From positions 1,550,001 to 1,614,000 of the forward strand of contig CM065312.1 of NCBI GenBank assembly GCA_033032175.1: DNA of 64,000 nt, written 5' to 3'. The position numbers and the translations under genes are program-made. Shown here one piece after another: positions 11,931 through 23,775 of the stretch; position 1 is the stretch's first letter; the number at the start of each line of letters is the position of its first letter. The notes below the pieces were generated by a model. That model was not told the DNA's origin and made no database searches. It saw only the letters and a program-made list of their open reading frames with translations. This DNA comes from Saturnia japonica. Lineage: Eukaryota; Arthropoda; Insecta; Lepidoptera; Saturniidae.

Positions 11931-12325
11931 TATAAAACCATTTTTTATGAAACAGTTGACAGTGCACTTAGGTTTCCTTTACATATTTTAATTACGTTAC
12001 AAAAATTTGACTCGAGAGGAAAGTTACAGTTGAAGTGATTTTTTTTTAATGAAGATCATAATTTTAATACTCTACATCTTTCTACTATAGAGTCGGGTCG
12101 GAACACATTAGGGATAAACGTCGCAATGTTCCAACTCAGCCGTGTGGAAGACGAGAAAATTAGACATGAACTGATTCTTCATCGCTCCACAGGCGACCGT
12201 TCCCGGCAAATTACAGTCGGGAAAATCTAATAGCCGCTTTTGTGTCCCTGTCCTTGTCGCACGTAAAACGCTTCCCTAATAAAAGGTCTGCATTTCGATC
12301 AGTGCGCTTTATCAAAATTATATCA
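11931..12325. other. No gene seen
   Basis: No conserved frame or known repeat recognised. Slightly richer in GC near 12105-12270, where no frame stays open across the stretch. Confidence 0.3.
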
Positions 12326-12642
12326 CACTGTGTCCCACGGTTTCACTCGTGTAAATTTTTTTTCGAACCACCCTCCTTTGGGCATCCGCGCCGCTAACGC
12401 AATCGTGTTAAACCTGTAGTTATTCTTAGTTCCCATATTTGCCTACAGCTTGCCAGATTGCTTGACATTCATGTATACTGCTTCACTCCTTAGGGGTTTA
12501 GCGTGAAGTTGTGTAGCCTATAACCTTCCTCAATAAATAGGCTATAAAATGTAATAATACTTTTTCAAATCTTACCGGTAGTTTCAGAGATTAGCATGTT
12601 CAAACAAAGAAACAATCTTTTGATCTTTATAATATTATAAGT
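12326..12642 (+). repeat. Family E repeat, shortened copy
   Basis: It starts CACTGTGTCCCACGGTTTCA, then CTCGTGTAAATTTT, and ends with the family's AGAGATTAGCATGTTCAAAC and TTTATAATATTATAAGTAC. It contains GCCTATAACCTTCCT, a block it shares with family H. Its tail is followed without a gap by family F copy 3. Confidence 0.6.
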
Positions 12643-13025
12643 ACTAACGATCGCCCGAAGCTCGAAATTCGACCAGCGACTTTTTGATCATAGACTGTTT
12701 TCTGTTTGACATTTGCAGTATTTATAAACAATGAGTATTATCTACATCACTTACTGTCACTTTTCGTTGAGTGACAATGAACAAAATGTTGGGGTGTCTA
12801 AGTTCAATGGCACTTTTCGGGTTAGGATTCGCAGTATTAATTTATTTTATTTAATATATTAGTAACAGATATTAGAGATAAATTTTATCTTTCTGCACTC
12901 CTTCTCCATATAAACTTTAACCATGCCATATCTCACAGACTTCCGTGCGAAAAGCTTACGCTTTTTTACGCTTAAAAAGGGGTAGAAAGCTTTTGCTTCA
13001 CGTATTAATATATAGATTAGTATAG
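12643..13025 (+). repeat. Family F repeat, copy 3
   Basis: It begins ACTAACGATCGCCCGAAGCT and ends ATTAATATATAGATTAGTAT, directly abutting the family E tail on its left. The ending TTAGTATAG is the same word that ends families E and H. An A-rich run follows at 13029-13042. Non-coding. Confidence 0.7.
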
Positions 13026-13042
13026 GTAAAAAAAAAAAAAAA

Positions 13043-13992
13043 ATTATTTAAGCAATTAGGTCAATCCATTTTCCCCAATTATTAATTACTATTGATATTT
13101 TGAATTGTATGTCAAAAACCTATAATACTTAATTATATTATGTTAACAACACTTTACTTATTTTAGAAGTTTTTGGAGGGAACTTAATCTTGGGGTTTTA
13201 AGTAATAACTCAAGATTTGAAAAATAGTACGAAGTTGGGCTTAAAAGCAATGTATCCAGAGTACCTACTTACCAATTAAAAAACAAATTTATTTTTATAC
13301 GCATCAGAAACTTTTTCTTTGGCAACACTAGATCACTTGTGCGCGAATACAATGAATAAAAATTACAATATTAATTCAGCCTTCATTGTCATTAAAAACA
13401 AATAGAAGGGAACAATTAATTACAATTTACATCGTAACGTTTTTAATTGATGTAATAAAAACACATGAAAGTTCGATTAAAATACAGAGATTGTGTAATA
13501 CTTAATTCAATTGTTATCCAGTTTATTATATAAATTAATACCAACATTCCCCAAAACCTACAATGTAGGTATATACATACATTGCATGAGTAACAATAAT
13601 AATAATTTATTCATGAACGTAATATTTACCAACTTATAAGAAATGTATTTAAAAAAATCTAAGATGGTTTTGTACGTATATATAATTTAGTAATTATAAC
13701 AAAAGTTTGTACTAATTGTTGTGTTGGTAGTTCCGCGGTTTTGAATTTTTATGTTTTACTTTATGTATTAGTAAGTTACGCGTATTTGTTCATAATATTT
13801 TTAACTATGTACAAGTGTTTTAACTATAGGGCAGACCTACAGGTCATAGTACAGCGCCTGTTATTTTTATTATAATTACAATTTGTGGGTAACTTTCGAA
13901 TGTTTCTCCATATCTATACTTTTGTTATAGACAACCATGGAAGAAGAGTCAGGTGTTGATGAGTCTGTAGTATGGAAAGATAAGCTAGACTG
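13043..13992. other. No gene seen
   Basis: AT-rich DNA with no conserved frame or named repeat. Confidence 0.35.
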
Positions 13993-14730
13993 CTAGTGCT
14001 GTAGCCCACGGTTTCACTCGTGTTAATTTTATCCGACAACACCGCGCCGCGCAACCCCCCCATAATTTTCTATTGTCGCATATACTATGTGTCCAAATAA
14101 CATGCTATAAACTAATGATATTTTACAAGTAAATACGGTACTGACGATCTATACATGCAGTTGTAAAAAGTGGGCAATTGCCTTCAGTTCACAACATTTT
14201 TTTATCATCTCTTTTGTTTCATCATACTGATATACCGTTTTCAAATTATTTTAGTGAGCATAAAATGCATTTATTTATAAAACGTCATTGCTTTAATAAA
14301 CATGCAATAACTTCATAAAATTGACTTTATGATAAAGTATCTTTTGTTCGTAAGGACAATATGCAATGCATAAAAATTAATGCTCAAAAATCAATTTTTA
14401 ATTTTTAACAAAAAACATTAGGCATATACTATTTTTAAACTTGATTTTTTTTTAAATATTTAGACTAAGGACCAATATTTTTGTAGAACATTGTTATTAC
14501 GTATCATTAGCCATTACACCTGCGCACGCGGATAAAGCATTTCGGGAGGCTTCCATTTCCGACTTACTTAACAAAAATCAATATTTAAGAATAGCTGAGA
14601 GTTGTAGTTTAATGTTTTTATTATACTATTCCTCGTGAATCTGGCTATCATATACAAAAATAATTTTTCAAATCCTTCTGGTGGCTCCAGAGATTAGCGT
14701 GCTTAAACAAACAAAAAAAGTATTATATAT
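13993..14730 (+). repeat. Family E repeat, long copy
   Basis: It runs from CTAGTGCTGTAGCCCACGGT, TTCACTCGTGTTAATTTTA to CAGAGATTAGCGTGCTTAAA and an AT-rich end. The body includes ATACTATGTGTCCAAATA, TTTCGGGAGGCTTCCATTTC and CCGACTTACTTAACAAAAAT, all of which recur in the inverted copy at 25783-26420. At about 735 bp it is the longest copy here. No open frame is conserved between the two, so it has no protein of its own. Confidence 0.65.
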
Positions 14731-14815
14731 CATCATCATCATCATCATAATATCAGCCGAAAGACGTCCACTGGTGGCCATAGGTCACGTGCTGCCCGCA
14801 TCCATCGGCTTCACG
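14731..14815 (-). pseudogene. RTE-like LINE 3' end with (ATG)n tail
   Basis: Minus-strand reading gives the 'CCAGTGGACGTCTTTCGGCT' word followed by a (TGA)n microsatellite tail (14731-14749 on plus). The same 'cagtagtggacgtc..gatgatga' ending closes the RTE-like remnant at 61320-61640. Only the last few codons and the tail survive. Confidence 0.5.
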
Positions 14816-14960
14816 CAATGACATTACCAAAAATATATCAAAATTTTATTTATTATGAAAATAAAAATGTTATTACGATTTAAAATTAACATATTTAGTT
14901 TTAGTTTCGCTAAAATTTAGCAAATTTTTAAAAGGTGGTAACACAGTCGCTAGCCCCTGC

Positions 14961-15016
14961 GCGGCGCGGCGCAGCGGTATATTTGATTGTATGGCGGTAC
15001 CCTGCGCCGCGCCGCC
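14961..15016. repeat. GC-rich inverted repeat
   Basis: The left arm 14961-14979 (GCGGCGCGGCGCAGCGGTA) pairs with 14998-15016 (TACCCTGCGCCGCGCCGCC) around an 18-base loop. It stands out sharply from the AT-rich surroundings. Its function is unknown. Confidence 0.5.
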
Positions 15017-15119
15017 TGTATTGCCATGTAAGTTTTCTCATTTAACTAATTTTTTTTTTTCATTTTATTAGGGGTAATTTTTTAACTTATAATCTGAGAT
15101 AGATAACATAAACAGAATA

Positions 15120-15226
15120 TAATCTCGATACCTAATAACACCTTCACGGATCCGACGGGGTTTTTAATACAAATTGTTTATATATTCGGATTGAGTATCC
15201 TCCGTCATTTTTTTAAGTCGGTTAAT
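15120..15226 (+). repeat. Family G repeat end
   Basis: The stretch TTGAGTATCCTCCGTCATTT, TTTTAAGTCGGTTAA is the right-hand end of family G. The same end is seen at 17819, 26761 and, inverted, 56636. The left part of the element is not recognisable. Confidence 0.45.
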
Positions 15227-15444
15227 AAAGAAGACTAGTTAGGAAGAAGAAGAAACGTTTAGATTTTGATTGATAGAGTTTAAGATTATTTTATAATACT
15301 GCGTAAGGTGCGGTGCATTGTTGCAAAACAGAAAACACATCCATATCAAATAGTACTATAAATTACAAAAATATTAAGATTGAGAATACATTTCAAAAAA
15401 TGCATATTGCTAGTTCGTGCAATAGTCCTAAAGCACGAAAAACA

Positions 15445-15620
15445 ACTAAAGGTTTAGCCCATTGGTAGAAGTGCTTCGAAAGTCGTCGGCTGTGGATTCA
15501 AACTCTAATATGAACCTTTTTCACCTATATGCCGATAAAAACTTATATTACCTATTGTCGATGTATCCGAATATGAAAACACGATAAGCCTATTAATGCA
15601 TACCACCCTATCGGTAAGCA
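15445..15620 (+). repeat. Degraded SINE head
   Basis: TTTAGCCCATTGGTAGAAGT and TGTGGATTCAAACTC occupy the A-box and B-box positions of a SINE-A head. AAGGAAAATATCGTGA (15637-15652) just downstream matches the SINE-A body word 'gaaagaaaacatcgtgatgaa'. The copy is old and heavily mutated. Confidence 0.35.
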
Positions 15621-16029
15621 ATTGAGCTTTCTGTGAAGGAAAATATCGTGACCCAATCATAAACATAGTTCTATAGACCAGCGTTTATCTGGAGACCTAT
15701 AACGTTTTTACTGCTCAGTACCTATAGGTTAATGAGCTTCGAAACATTTTTGCGTTCGTAAAACATGGCTAATTTAATAGATCTTATATTTTGACACTTC
15801 ATCAAAATCTAACAACATAACCTTGTAACAGAGGACACAATATTATTTATCTATTTTTTCAAAGTTAGAACTGCACTTGCCTAACTTTTTCAGTTAAAAA
15901 TACATATTTATTGTAACTAGAGGTCACCTTGCAGTTGAAATGGGAGCATAATTAATTTAAAATTTAAATTTGACAGACAGATTTCTAAGACTGACAGATG
16001 TCAAATGTGATCGGTGTGTATTGTCAAAT

Positions 16030-16175
16030 GTCTCAAAAAAAAGGTTAAGCCAATCGAGTTTCTTAGCGGTTCTTCTCGATGACTGGGATGTTTTCGGAAC
16101 CGGCAGTAGTGTTTTGACGTTCATAAGTGCCATATTGAGGCCTAAATTGAATAAAGATTAGTTTGATTTTGATCT
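16030..16175 (+). repeat. LINE-c copy 4: 3' untranslated tail only
   Basis: It contains CAATCGAGTTTCTTAGCGGT, TCTTCTCGATGACTGGGATG and TTTTGACGTTCATAAGTGC, near-identical to 2636-2720, then a TTGAATAAAGATTAGTTTGA tail. Extreme 5' truncation has removed all coding sequence. Confidence 0.6.
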
Positions 16176-17615
16176 ATTAAATTTATCGTACTATATATTT
16201 AGATATTTATAAACCAAAAGAAAATAGTTTGCGCTAGCTAATACAAATGTTCACTATATGTATAATATACCCTACACTACTACAAACACAAAACGTCACC
16301 AAGCTGATTTGGCTGTGCCTGATAGAAAGTACGGTACAGTCCACAAACAACAGCGACTGTCGATGGCAAATTCCAATGGCAGTCGTCACCGTCATGCTGG
16401 TCTGCAGAAATGTCTCTCCACGCCACGTTTCAATTCACACATCTTCACAATACGGCAGCGTGACCACATGTGGTATTTTTCTACCTTTTTGGTAGATTTA
16501 AGGATCTTTGGGCTTGGTTTTGTTAGTGAAAATGTATTCGGTAGATTTTGGTATATTTACACAATTTTGGTATTTTTCCCGGTACATTTGGTAGTTTTTG
16601 GATGAAATAAATGACAACATTCTATTTACCACGGTCTTCGGGATTGCCCCGTCTATCGGTAATCTCGTTTCGTACCTTAAATCTACATAGCTCTCTCACT
16701 CTCTCTATTTCACAAAAAGCCTTTTACGTATATGTAAGCGAGAAAGAAGAAACAAATAAATAAGTGATTGGGGACTGAGGTGTGAGGTGAAGTTTGTTCG
16801 GGCGCGGTATTTAGACGCGTATTGTACTGCAAGCTGTCTTCTTTGTTTCGAAATTAAATTTATCGACATGAAAAGGAAATACAATCTATTGTCAGTCAGT
16901 TTGTGATAGCAAGGAAGATTTTGCGCGAATTACCTTTTTTTTCGCTGTATTCTTTTCAACGCTCTGACAGATTTCCATACCTAGGCTCTGGTGGGTTTTT
17001 AAAGTTACCGAAGTAGATTGACGAATTAAAATGTGGTCACACTGCAATACGATAAAGGTAAGACTTTACAAACTTTTTCGTTCGTGCTGAATGTAGTTGT
17101 TGCTTTGTATACCAGCCCGTATGATTTTGCAGTGGTAGACGATGAGATAAGATCAGACATCTCTTCAGAATATTGGCCATGATACAGATGGCAAAACAAT
17201 GTCCCTCCGTAACTGTAGCGATTATAAGTTCTTAGTTACGTCTGTATTATTCGCAATGCGGACAGTCCGTCGCGTTGCTGCAAAATTTAAGGTTAATTTG
17301 AACGACTACGCAATTTTATCGTGTTTTTGGAATAGCGATATCAACAATCGTACCAATCATAAAACAGTATATTCCTGTTGATAAGTTTTTCTCCAAAACA
17401 TTGAACCCTCCAAATATGAAAGCCGAATAAGGGAGACAAAATCGAGTGTCTCGTGGTTCAACCGAAGCGTTTCTTTTTTTTTTTTTTTTTTTATTTGTTC
17501 GCCATATGCATTTTATAGTCACCTGAATTATGTAACGATAATAGTAAATTATCGGGTATGTTGAATAGTACAAAATATTTCAAATTTATACAATTATTAC
17601 AAGACAATTTTTAAC
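16176..17615. other. No recognised gene
   Basis: Open frames at 16247-16605 (plus) and 17199-17381 (plus) carry no domain I recognise. A T-rich homopolymer lies at 17472-17492. Confidence 0.3.
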
Positions 17616-17621
17616 AAAAAT

Positions 17622-17847
17622 TAAAACCGACTTTAATGACTTTGAACACTTTGAAGAGTTCCCTGGTGTATCTTCGAAGTTGAAGGTCCAATGCGAATGA
17701 AATTAAAATGGACACCCCCCCCCCCCCCTAAAGTATCCTCTATCAAACAATAAAACATTTATCTGATTCGGTTTATAAACAAAGAAGTTATGGCTAATCA
17801 TACATTAAAAAAAATCGAATTGAGTAATCTCCGTCTTTTTGAGTCAG
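17622..17847 (+). repeat. Family G repeat, copy 1
   Basis: It opens AAAACCGACTTTAATGAC, contains the core CTTCGAAGTTGAAGGTCCAA and ATGAAATTAAAATGG, then GTTATGGCTAATCAT, and ends GAGTAATCTCCGTCTTTTTG. A run of 14 C (17715-17728) sits in the middle. Five core-bearing copies occur in this window. Left and right ends (ACCGACTT.. and ..AAGTCGGT in better copies) are inverted, as in a TIR-type non-autonomous element. Confidence 0.65.
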
Positions 17848-17859
17848 TGTGTAATGTCA

Positions 17860-18208
17860 AAATAACAGCTTTTTACTAAATGCTTATGAAAGTATATATG
17901 CGCTAATTGTAACAAAACACCGATTATTACATTTTTTGTCTTTGTCAGTGTTCCGGGTAATCTCCGAAACGGTTGCACGGGGACCGATATTGACGAAACT
18001 TTCACTGGCAGATAGCTGATGCTGTAAGGAGTAAATAAGGAAACTTTTTGCACGCAAAAAGAATAAAACATGTCTTTATTAATGAAATAACCAGCGGGCG
18101 ACCTCCATGGGTGGAAGGATGGTGGTGGAAGGAGGGTGGGTGGTCACCACAATACTGACATTCTGTAGTCCACGCAAGCGAAGCCGTGGACAATGCTAGT
18201 AAATAAAT
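17860..18208 (-). repeat. Family D-like repeat
   Basis: On the minus strand it begins ACTAGCATTGTCCACGGCTT, CGCTTGCGTGGACTAC, the family D start. TCTGCCAGTGAAAGTTTCGT (minus, around 17990-18010) matches the 'gatctgccagtgaaaatccc' word at 29512-29531. Non-coding. Confidence 0.5.
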
Positions 18209-18494
18209 ACAAATCCTCAATTCATTATTTAAAATCGTACGATTCAAATAAATACAGTGTAAAATATACAGCATTACACTGCTATAGAAATAATGTGGCA
18301 ACATTATTATCAAGTTTGACATTAGTGATTGTCAATTAATGGGATCATAGATGTATATTAAAAAACACAGTTTAGTTAGTGCCATACCATACCATAGCGT
18401 GTTGCCAACGCTAGCACTGCTGCTTTGCAGAAACAGGTGTAGCGATGGTGCTGCGCCGCGCCGCAGAGGAACCTTTGCAATGGTTTTATCACAG
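18209..18494. other. No gene seen
   Basis: Contains a GC-rich TGCGCCGCGCCGCAG word at 18451-18465, like those at 14961 and 15003. No coding signal. Confidence 0.3.
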
Positions 18495-18700
18495 ACTAGC
18501 TGTGCCCCACTGTTTCACCCGTTTTAATTTATTTGTAGTTTATCATAATAACATTGTTTTTCCCGCTAGTACAAATTATTTTAATTTTTCATTATCTCCT
18601 AACATACTATAAAGAGCGAAATTTAACTTCATAAAATTGTCTTTATTATGAAGTAACTTTAAACAAACAAACTTTTCCGCTTATTATATTAGTATAGATT
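18495..18700 (+). repeat. Family E repeat, internally deleted copy
   Basis: It keeps the family start (ACTAGCTGTGCCCCACTGTT) through CTTCATAAAATTGTCTTTAT and then jumps directly to the last ~35 bases (AACAAACAAACTTTTCCGCT, TATTATATTAGTATAGAT). At about 206 bp it retains both ends and lacks some 400-500 bp of body found in the 13993 and 25783 copies. Confidence 0.6.
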
Positions 18701-20072
18701 TATAGTTTTACCTTATTTTTAATATGTTACCAAACACCTGCTACACTCGACAGCCAATCCCTTATTTAGAACAATCGTGTTACCATCAACAATAGATTGT
18801 GTTCAAACGCTAGGCCTAAACATAGTAAAAAAAATCAAGCTATGTAGCGAGTGGAACTCTCGCGTTGAGGATTCCGTCCAATTACATATTTTACATGAAT
18901 GTTTGTTTATATTATTATTTATCTTTACACTTTCCAACGTCTACGATACGCGACGACAAATGACGAACTTTTATTTCGTTGACGCTCGAATATACTTTTT
19001 AACACGTAAGTAATAATTCCATACTGAATTCGTGTGAACTTTTAAGACTATAAGCTTCCGGTAGGTACAGTAAGTATCCTGTAGGTTTGGATAATTAGTC
19101 AATGAGCAGGACTTTTAGTAGGATAGGCCGTACTTAATTATTTCTTTAAAATAAAACTGATTTTTATATCACAGACATTATTAATAATCTCGACGGTTAT
19201 TTATTTCTCAAGAACGTTTCTCAATTGTTAAGGTTTACTCACGATGTTTTACTTCACCGTCAGCCAAAAGTGTTACCCATTTGAACTAGTAACTGTATTA
19301 CGGAAAATAAGTTGTGATTCGAATTGAGCAGATTAGATTAGAATCGATTTTATTTCAACATTATACCTCCGACAACAAGAACAAGAACCAAGGTTTTTTT
19401 TTCACTTTTGGTATGGAACCCTAAAAATAAATTAATTAAAACAAATCTGTTTCTCTTGCGCTTCGATGTGTTGGTACAATAAGAACGTTTAAAACTCGTT
19501 TATTGAAAAGTACCGAGAGTTGATCGATTGCTTTACGCATAAGTGGAACAAAACAGTACCGGCCCGTAGCCGCGGCAGTCGACAACCGTTTACTACTTGC
19601 TCCGAATACTTTATGTTTTTTATCGTTAACGCTGCATGTGAAACGACGTGAAAAATAAAATAAACAGTTCGAAAACAAAAGAAAAACACGGAAAGTTTTT
19701 TTTATTGCCACGCTACGACTAATCCGTTGGCGGAATGAAATTTAGAAAATTGCGTAAATTCGTCGGGTTTTCATTTAGATTTATGTATACACATTTAAGC
19801 GCATAGTTAGGAATTTAACTAACTTCCTACTTTTTACGTTATTAACACATTCTTTTGTAGGTTAACTGTTCAGTAATTTTTTTACAAAATGTAAAAGTAT
19901 AACGGCTTCGTTACGTTTAGAAAGGAAAACAATTCTATTGTCTTATATAACGATTCCATTATAACATAATAATAATACCAGCCTGTTTGTTTCCCAAAAT
20001 TACCCTTTCCGCAGTCGATAATGTGCATTCAGTAATGATATGAAGATAACATTCTTCCCTACAGAGCTAACC
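18701..20072. other. No recognised gene
   Basis: Open frames at 18777-19013 (plus) and 19436-19711 (minus) show no domain. TTTTGGTATGGAACCCTAAA at 19406-19425 is a word often seen in lepidopteran repeats. Confidence 0.3.
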
Positions 20073-20410
20073 TATACTAATATTAAAGCTGAAGAGATTC
20101 TTTGTTTGTTTGAACGCGTTAATCTCAGGAACAACTGGTTCAAATGGAAAAAATATTTTAGTGTTGGATAACCCATTTATCCAGGAAGGCTATAGGCTAT
20201 ACAACATCACGCTATGACCAATAGGAGCAGAGCATCAATGAAAAATATTGCAAAAACTGGGGAAATTTATTCCTTTTGAGAGCTTCCATTGCGTGAGCTG
20301 CGTAAATGGTTAAAGTTACGCAACAATAGTGGTGACGGAATTGTTTCTCTAAAAAAGTTCTAAAAAAAGACTGCGATGGCATATGTCTATATTTTAAGGT
20401 TCACTCAATA
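20073..20410 (-). repeat. Family H repeat, partial copy
   Basis: Inverted relative to the copy at 30246-30920. It contains TATACTAATATTAAAGCTGA, GTTAATCTCAGGAACAACTG, GATAACCCATTTATCCAGGA and GCATATGTCTAT in order, each the complement of a block in the other copy. The part equivalent to the family start is missing. Non-coding. Confidence 0.6.
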
Positions 20411-21334
20411 TAACCTTTTTTATGGTAATAAAATTTCCAGTTCCATACTTAAGAAGTTCTCAGGCGTTAATTACTCATCGTTCTCGTAGTAGAGATAAAG
20501 GACGCTCAGTAGAATCGTTCTGATTTCACAGACTTTCGTTCTAATGAATCGTACTACTACAAAGTACAAACCCAGTAAGGAATAATACAATTGAACTGGA
20601 TATAATAGAGTCGGCCCGTTTAAGTCGTTCTATTACTGGGAAGTGTGAAGGAATGGCGCCTCCCCCCTTCACCGAGTTTTGAACAATAAACCGTTCATGA
20701 ACGAGCGAATACGATGTTATATTGTCCCGAGCTATTTTCTAACTTAATGTCATAAAAATAGGGACGGAATTAGAAGTGTACAGAGGAATGTACTTCTCGT
20801 GACGTACACGCCGTACCATAGACAACTGACAGCATCCGTCAGTAATCGGGTCACGTTCCTTTTCGGAAAGGCGGTAAGTATGGCCATGGCTTCGATCATT
20901 TTCCGTGTCTAAGGTCTTGATTTCGAAATTCCATATAAGTAGACCAGCGCAAAAAATAAGTCGCTATTTCAATCATGTTAAGGCTTCGTAAGTAGAACGT
21001 ACACATTATCCACAAAGTATAGACAATACGAAAGTTAGCACAGCGTTGTATTAATTTTGCCAACTTTACTAAATAGTAATAATATACTTAGGTAGACTGG
21101 AATATCAAATCAGAAAAATGCACGCGCACAATTACAGATAGCGTTTACATTGATAACATTTTATGGCGAAAACCCAATTAAATTAGGTAGCACTTTAACA
21201 TGTGTGTAGCATCTAGAAATTTTTTTTAAATAAAATTTTATAGTTTTTACCAAAACTACTTCCATTAATAAGTGAGTAGTTCCAAAACTCAATTTAATGA
21301 AACAAATTGTTGAGGTAGGCTTAGACATCTTATG
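20411..21334. other. No gene seen
   Basis: No conserved frame or known element recognised. Confidence 0.3.
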
Positions 21335-21645
21335 CAATGATGGCTTAGTGACACCACGTTGATAAACATTATTTCTAATACCTGCAACGAGCCTTAAATA
21401 AATAGTTTTCCGTGAGAGAAAACATCATGAGCAATGGTGGTAGGATATTTTCTAATACCCGGCTCGCAAACTACTGACCTAACAAGCATCTGTAGGTATG
21501 TTCCGACAGCTGCACTTGAGAGACAGTCCCTCACACTAGGCTTAGCATGTTACCATCTTGGGTCTCATCGCTACTTAACATCAAGTGAGATTTTGACCAT
21601 AAGTTAAGCCTATGAAGAATAAAAAAGTGATGTCAGGAGTTAGAA
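21335..21645 (+). repeat. SINE-A copy
   Basis: A degenerate head (GATGGCTTAGTGACACCACG) is followed by the SINE-A body: GAGAGAAAACATCATGAGCA, a remnant of the 'ctggctagctaccaccctcaagtt' region, GTTCCGACAGCTGCACTTGA and TTACCATCTTGGGTCTCAT. It ends AAGCCTATGAAGAATAAAAA. The same 3' end is found at 63728-63845. Confidence 0.55.
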
Positions 21646-22419
21646 ACGAAGTAACTAAAAAATAAAGTAAAATAAGTAACATATTATTTAAAAATCATAC
21701 AAAATAACTATAAATTTCGCGAGACCTCCCTGAGGGGCCCCGCCCGTAGTGCAATGTTTTGAAATTTGGCGGCCGCCTGAGGAAGGATTATATAATAAGC
21801 CACGCACGATACTCGCACGTACACACAGACTCTTGCCTATATAATACAAAGAGATAAAGAATCGCATGGAGAGGGCATAATGCTTTTTTCTTACGTGTCG
21901 ATTTCTACAAGTCAACTCTTACTACAAACTGCGTTATGGAACTTCGATCGAAAAAATAAATCCGAACAACATTTGATATACTTAACCTCTCAATAACGTT
22001 CGTTTTAACCGTTTTGCATTTTTTTTAATAAAAAGAAAAGCAAGATTTTTCTAAATATTCCTCCTCGGAAAGTCGCAAGTAAACGAAACATCTGTTGCGG
22101 GTAACTACCAATATCAAGGCTGTAGACGCAATAAATCAAAGCATTAGTAAAAGAAAAAACAAGAAAAAGGGTGTCAGAAACTGTCATGGCGTCTCGCCGC
22201 GTCGCGTTGCTCGGAGCCGGGAGACACAATTTGATACATATTTCTTTTTAAACTTTGAAAGTATATATCATTGTCTGTGATATTGTATGTAACATGTGAA
22301 TATCCTTGGAGATAAATTTAAAGATCTCTAAAATTATCACAGCCTCTTTCACTTTTACTATTTTGGCGAACAATCTCCTTTTTGAAAATTACGATTATAG
22401 TAAATGCTTTTATTACGTA
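21646..22419. other. No recognised gene
   Basis: Short frames near 21688-21915 (minus) and 22095-22280 (plus) lack recognisable domains. A GC-rich patch lies at 21723-21785. Confidence 0.3.
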
Positions 22420-22640
22420 ACTAGCTGTGCCCGCAGCTTCGCTCGCTTGTAATGAAGAATGCCGTCCAAGTCACGTCGGTCGAGCGCATGCATGAATCGT
22501 ACTGCCCTCGCGCCCACCCACAGCGCTCACCTGCCTCGGGATATTGTAAAGACAAAAATGCTTATTGTGGATGTTCCTTAGAAGATAGACAAAGCTGTCG
22601 CTGACTTTTTTGTAGGTAATTTTATCTAACTGTTAAGGTT
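22420..22640 (+). repeat. Family D-like repeat start
   Basis: ACTAGCTGTGCCCGCAGCTT, CGCTCGCTTG opens the copy. AAAGACAAAAATGCTTATTG (22550-22569) also occurs in the copy at 29198 (29256-29275). No coding sequence. Confidence 0.5.
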
Positions 22641-22659
22641 TATTTTATTATGCTGATGT

Positions 22660-22830
22660 GTAGAGAAGCCGCTCTTTGTGCCCGATTAATGGCAATAGGC
22701 TCGCCTTACATGGGACCTAAAAATATACCCGGCGAACTTTGGGTATACTTGTCAAACACCTCTGCTTAGCCCTTCGGGGATACAGGCGTGATGGTCTGAA
22801 TGTATGGGGAATTTTCAGCTGGTGACGTCT
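22660..22830 (-). repeat. Second SINE family (SINE-B) fragment
   Basis: CTTTGTGCCCGATTAATGGC, AATAGGCTCGCCTTACATGG also appears, inverted and diverged, next to a tRNA-like head at 30940-31125. The orientation and edges are uncertain. Confidence 0.35.
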
Positions 22831-23775
22831 TTCAAATAATGGTGATGAAGATGACTTAAGCATGTTTTGAGAGAAAAATTCGAAAGCTCACATATGAGAC
22901 ATGATACCTAGATGGCCTGGCCACAAAAGTAACATAATTATTAATTACCTATTAATTGAATAAATATAAACATTTTTAATTCTCTTAAACATGTCATAAT
23001 CTAGGGTACCTATTATTCGATTTTATGAACGGATTTTAACTATAATATTGATTACTAAAATTAATTAAAATTTTGCCTACATACAATGTACCTACTCTTT
23101 TTCCTTCTCTCTATGTTATATCTTTCTTCTCTCTCATGTAAATTTCACACTCAATTCTCTTCCAAATATAGAATCGCTCGCTGTCTAAGAATATTCACTA
23201 CAAAAACTTTTGCTACAAAGATTAATCAGAAAAATTCAATTTTGTGTATATTATGATAAACCGTAAAACCATTCCATTAACAACAAAATTCTGTTTCACA
23301 AAATTAAGTAGTTAATACAAAGTAAATAAAAGATACACGCATAAAATATTTAAATTAACGAAGTATGAAGTTACCTGTCGACGCTAAGTTAGAATCCGAT
23401 GAATTTTTTTTTTTACGTAAATAACTCGGCTACGATTTAAGGTGGTGTTTCGAGCACTGCGACTATGCTCATTAATGCTGAATCATGTCGCGCCCGTGTT
23501 CACTAGGTTGCGACAATTTTACAACAGCTCATTATTTGGTAGGAACTGAAGCCAACATGCGACAATGCAACGTGGACGACGTGGCGACGTGGTCAAAATT
23601 CGCTTATCACTACTACTGTTGTTCTCTTTTATGTTTTTCTTATAATTAAACCCTTTCACGATGATAGTTCGTGGTTTGTTAATAATAGTATAAAAAGCAA
23701 GCTGTGCACTTAACTTGTGTTTTTAGCTAACAGATTTCATTAAAAAAAAATATTTAGCTTAATATACAATAATAT
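22831..23775. other. No gene seen
   Basis: AT-rich DNA with a TTCTCTCTATG-type pyrimidine-rich patch near 23100-23170. No recognised element. Confidence 0.3.

Noticed and set aside
14731..14749. Independent (TCA)n microsatellite of interest
   Set aside because: It is the 3' tail of an RTE-like LINE copy on the minus strand.
17715..17728. C14 run as a structural element
   Set aside because: A simple homopolymer inside a family G copy; its length may also be a sequencing artefact.
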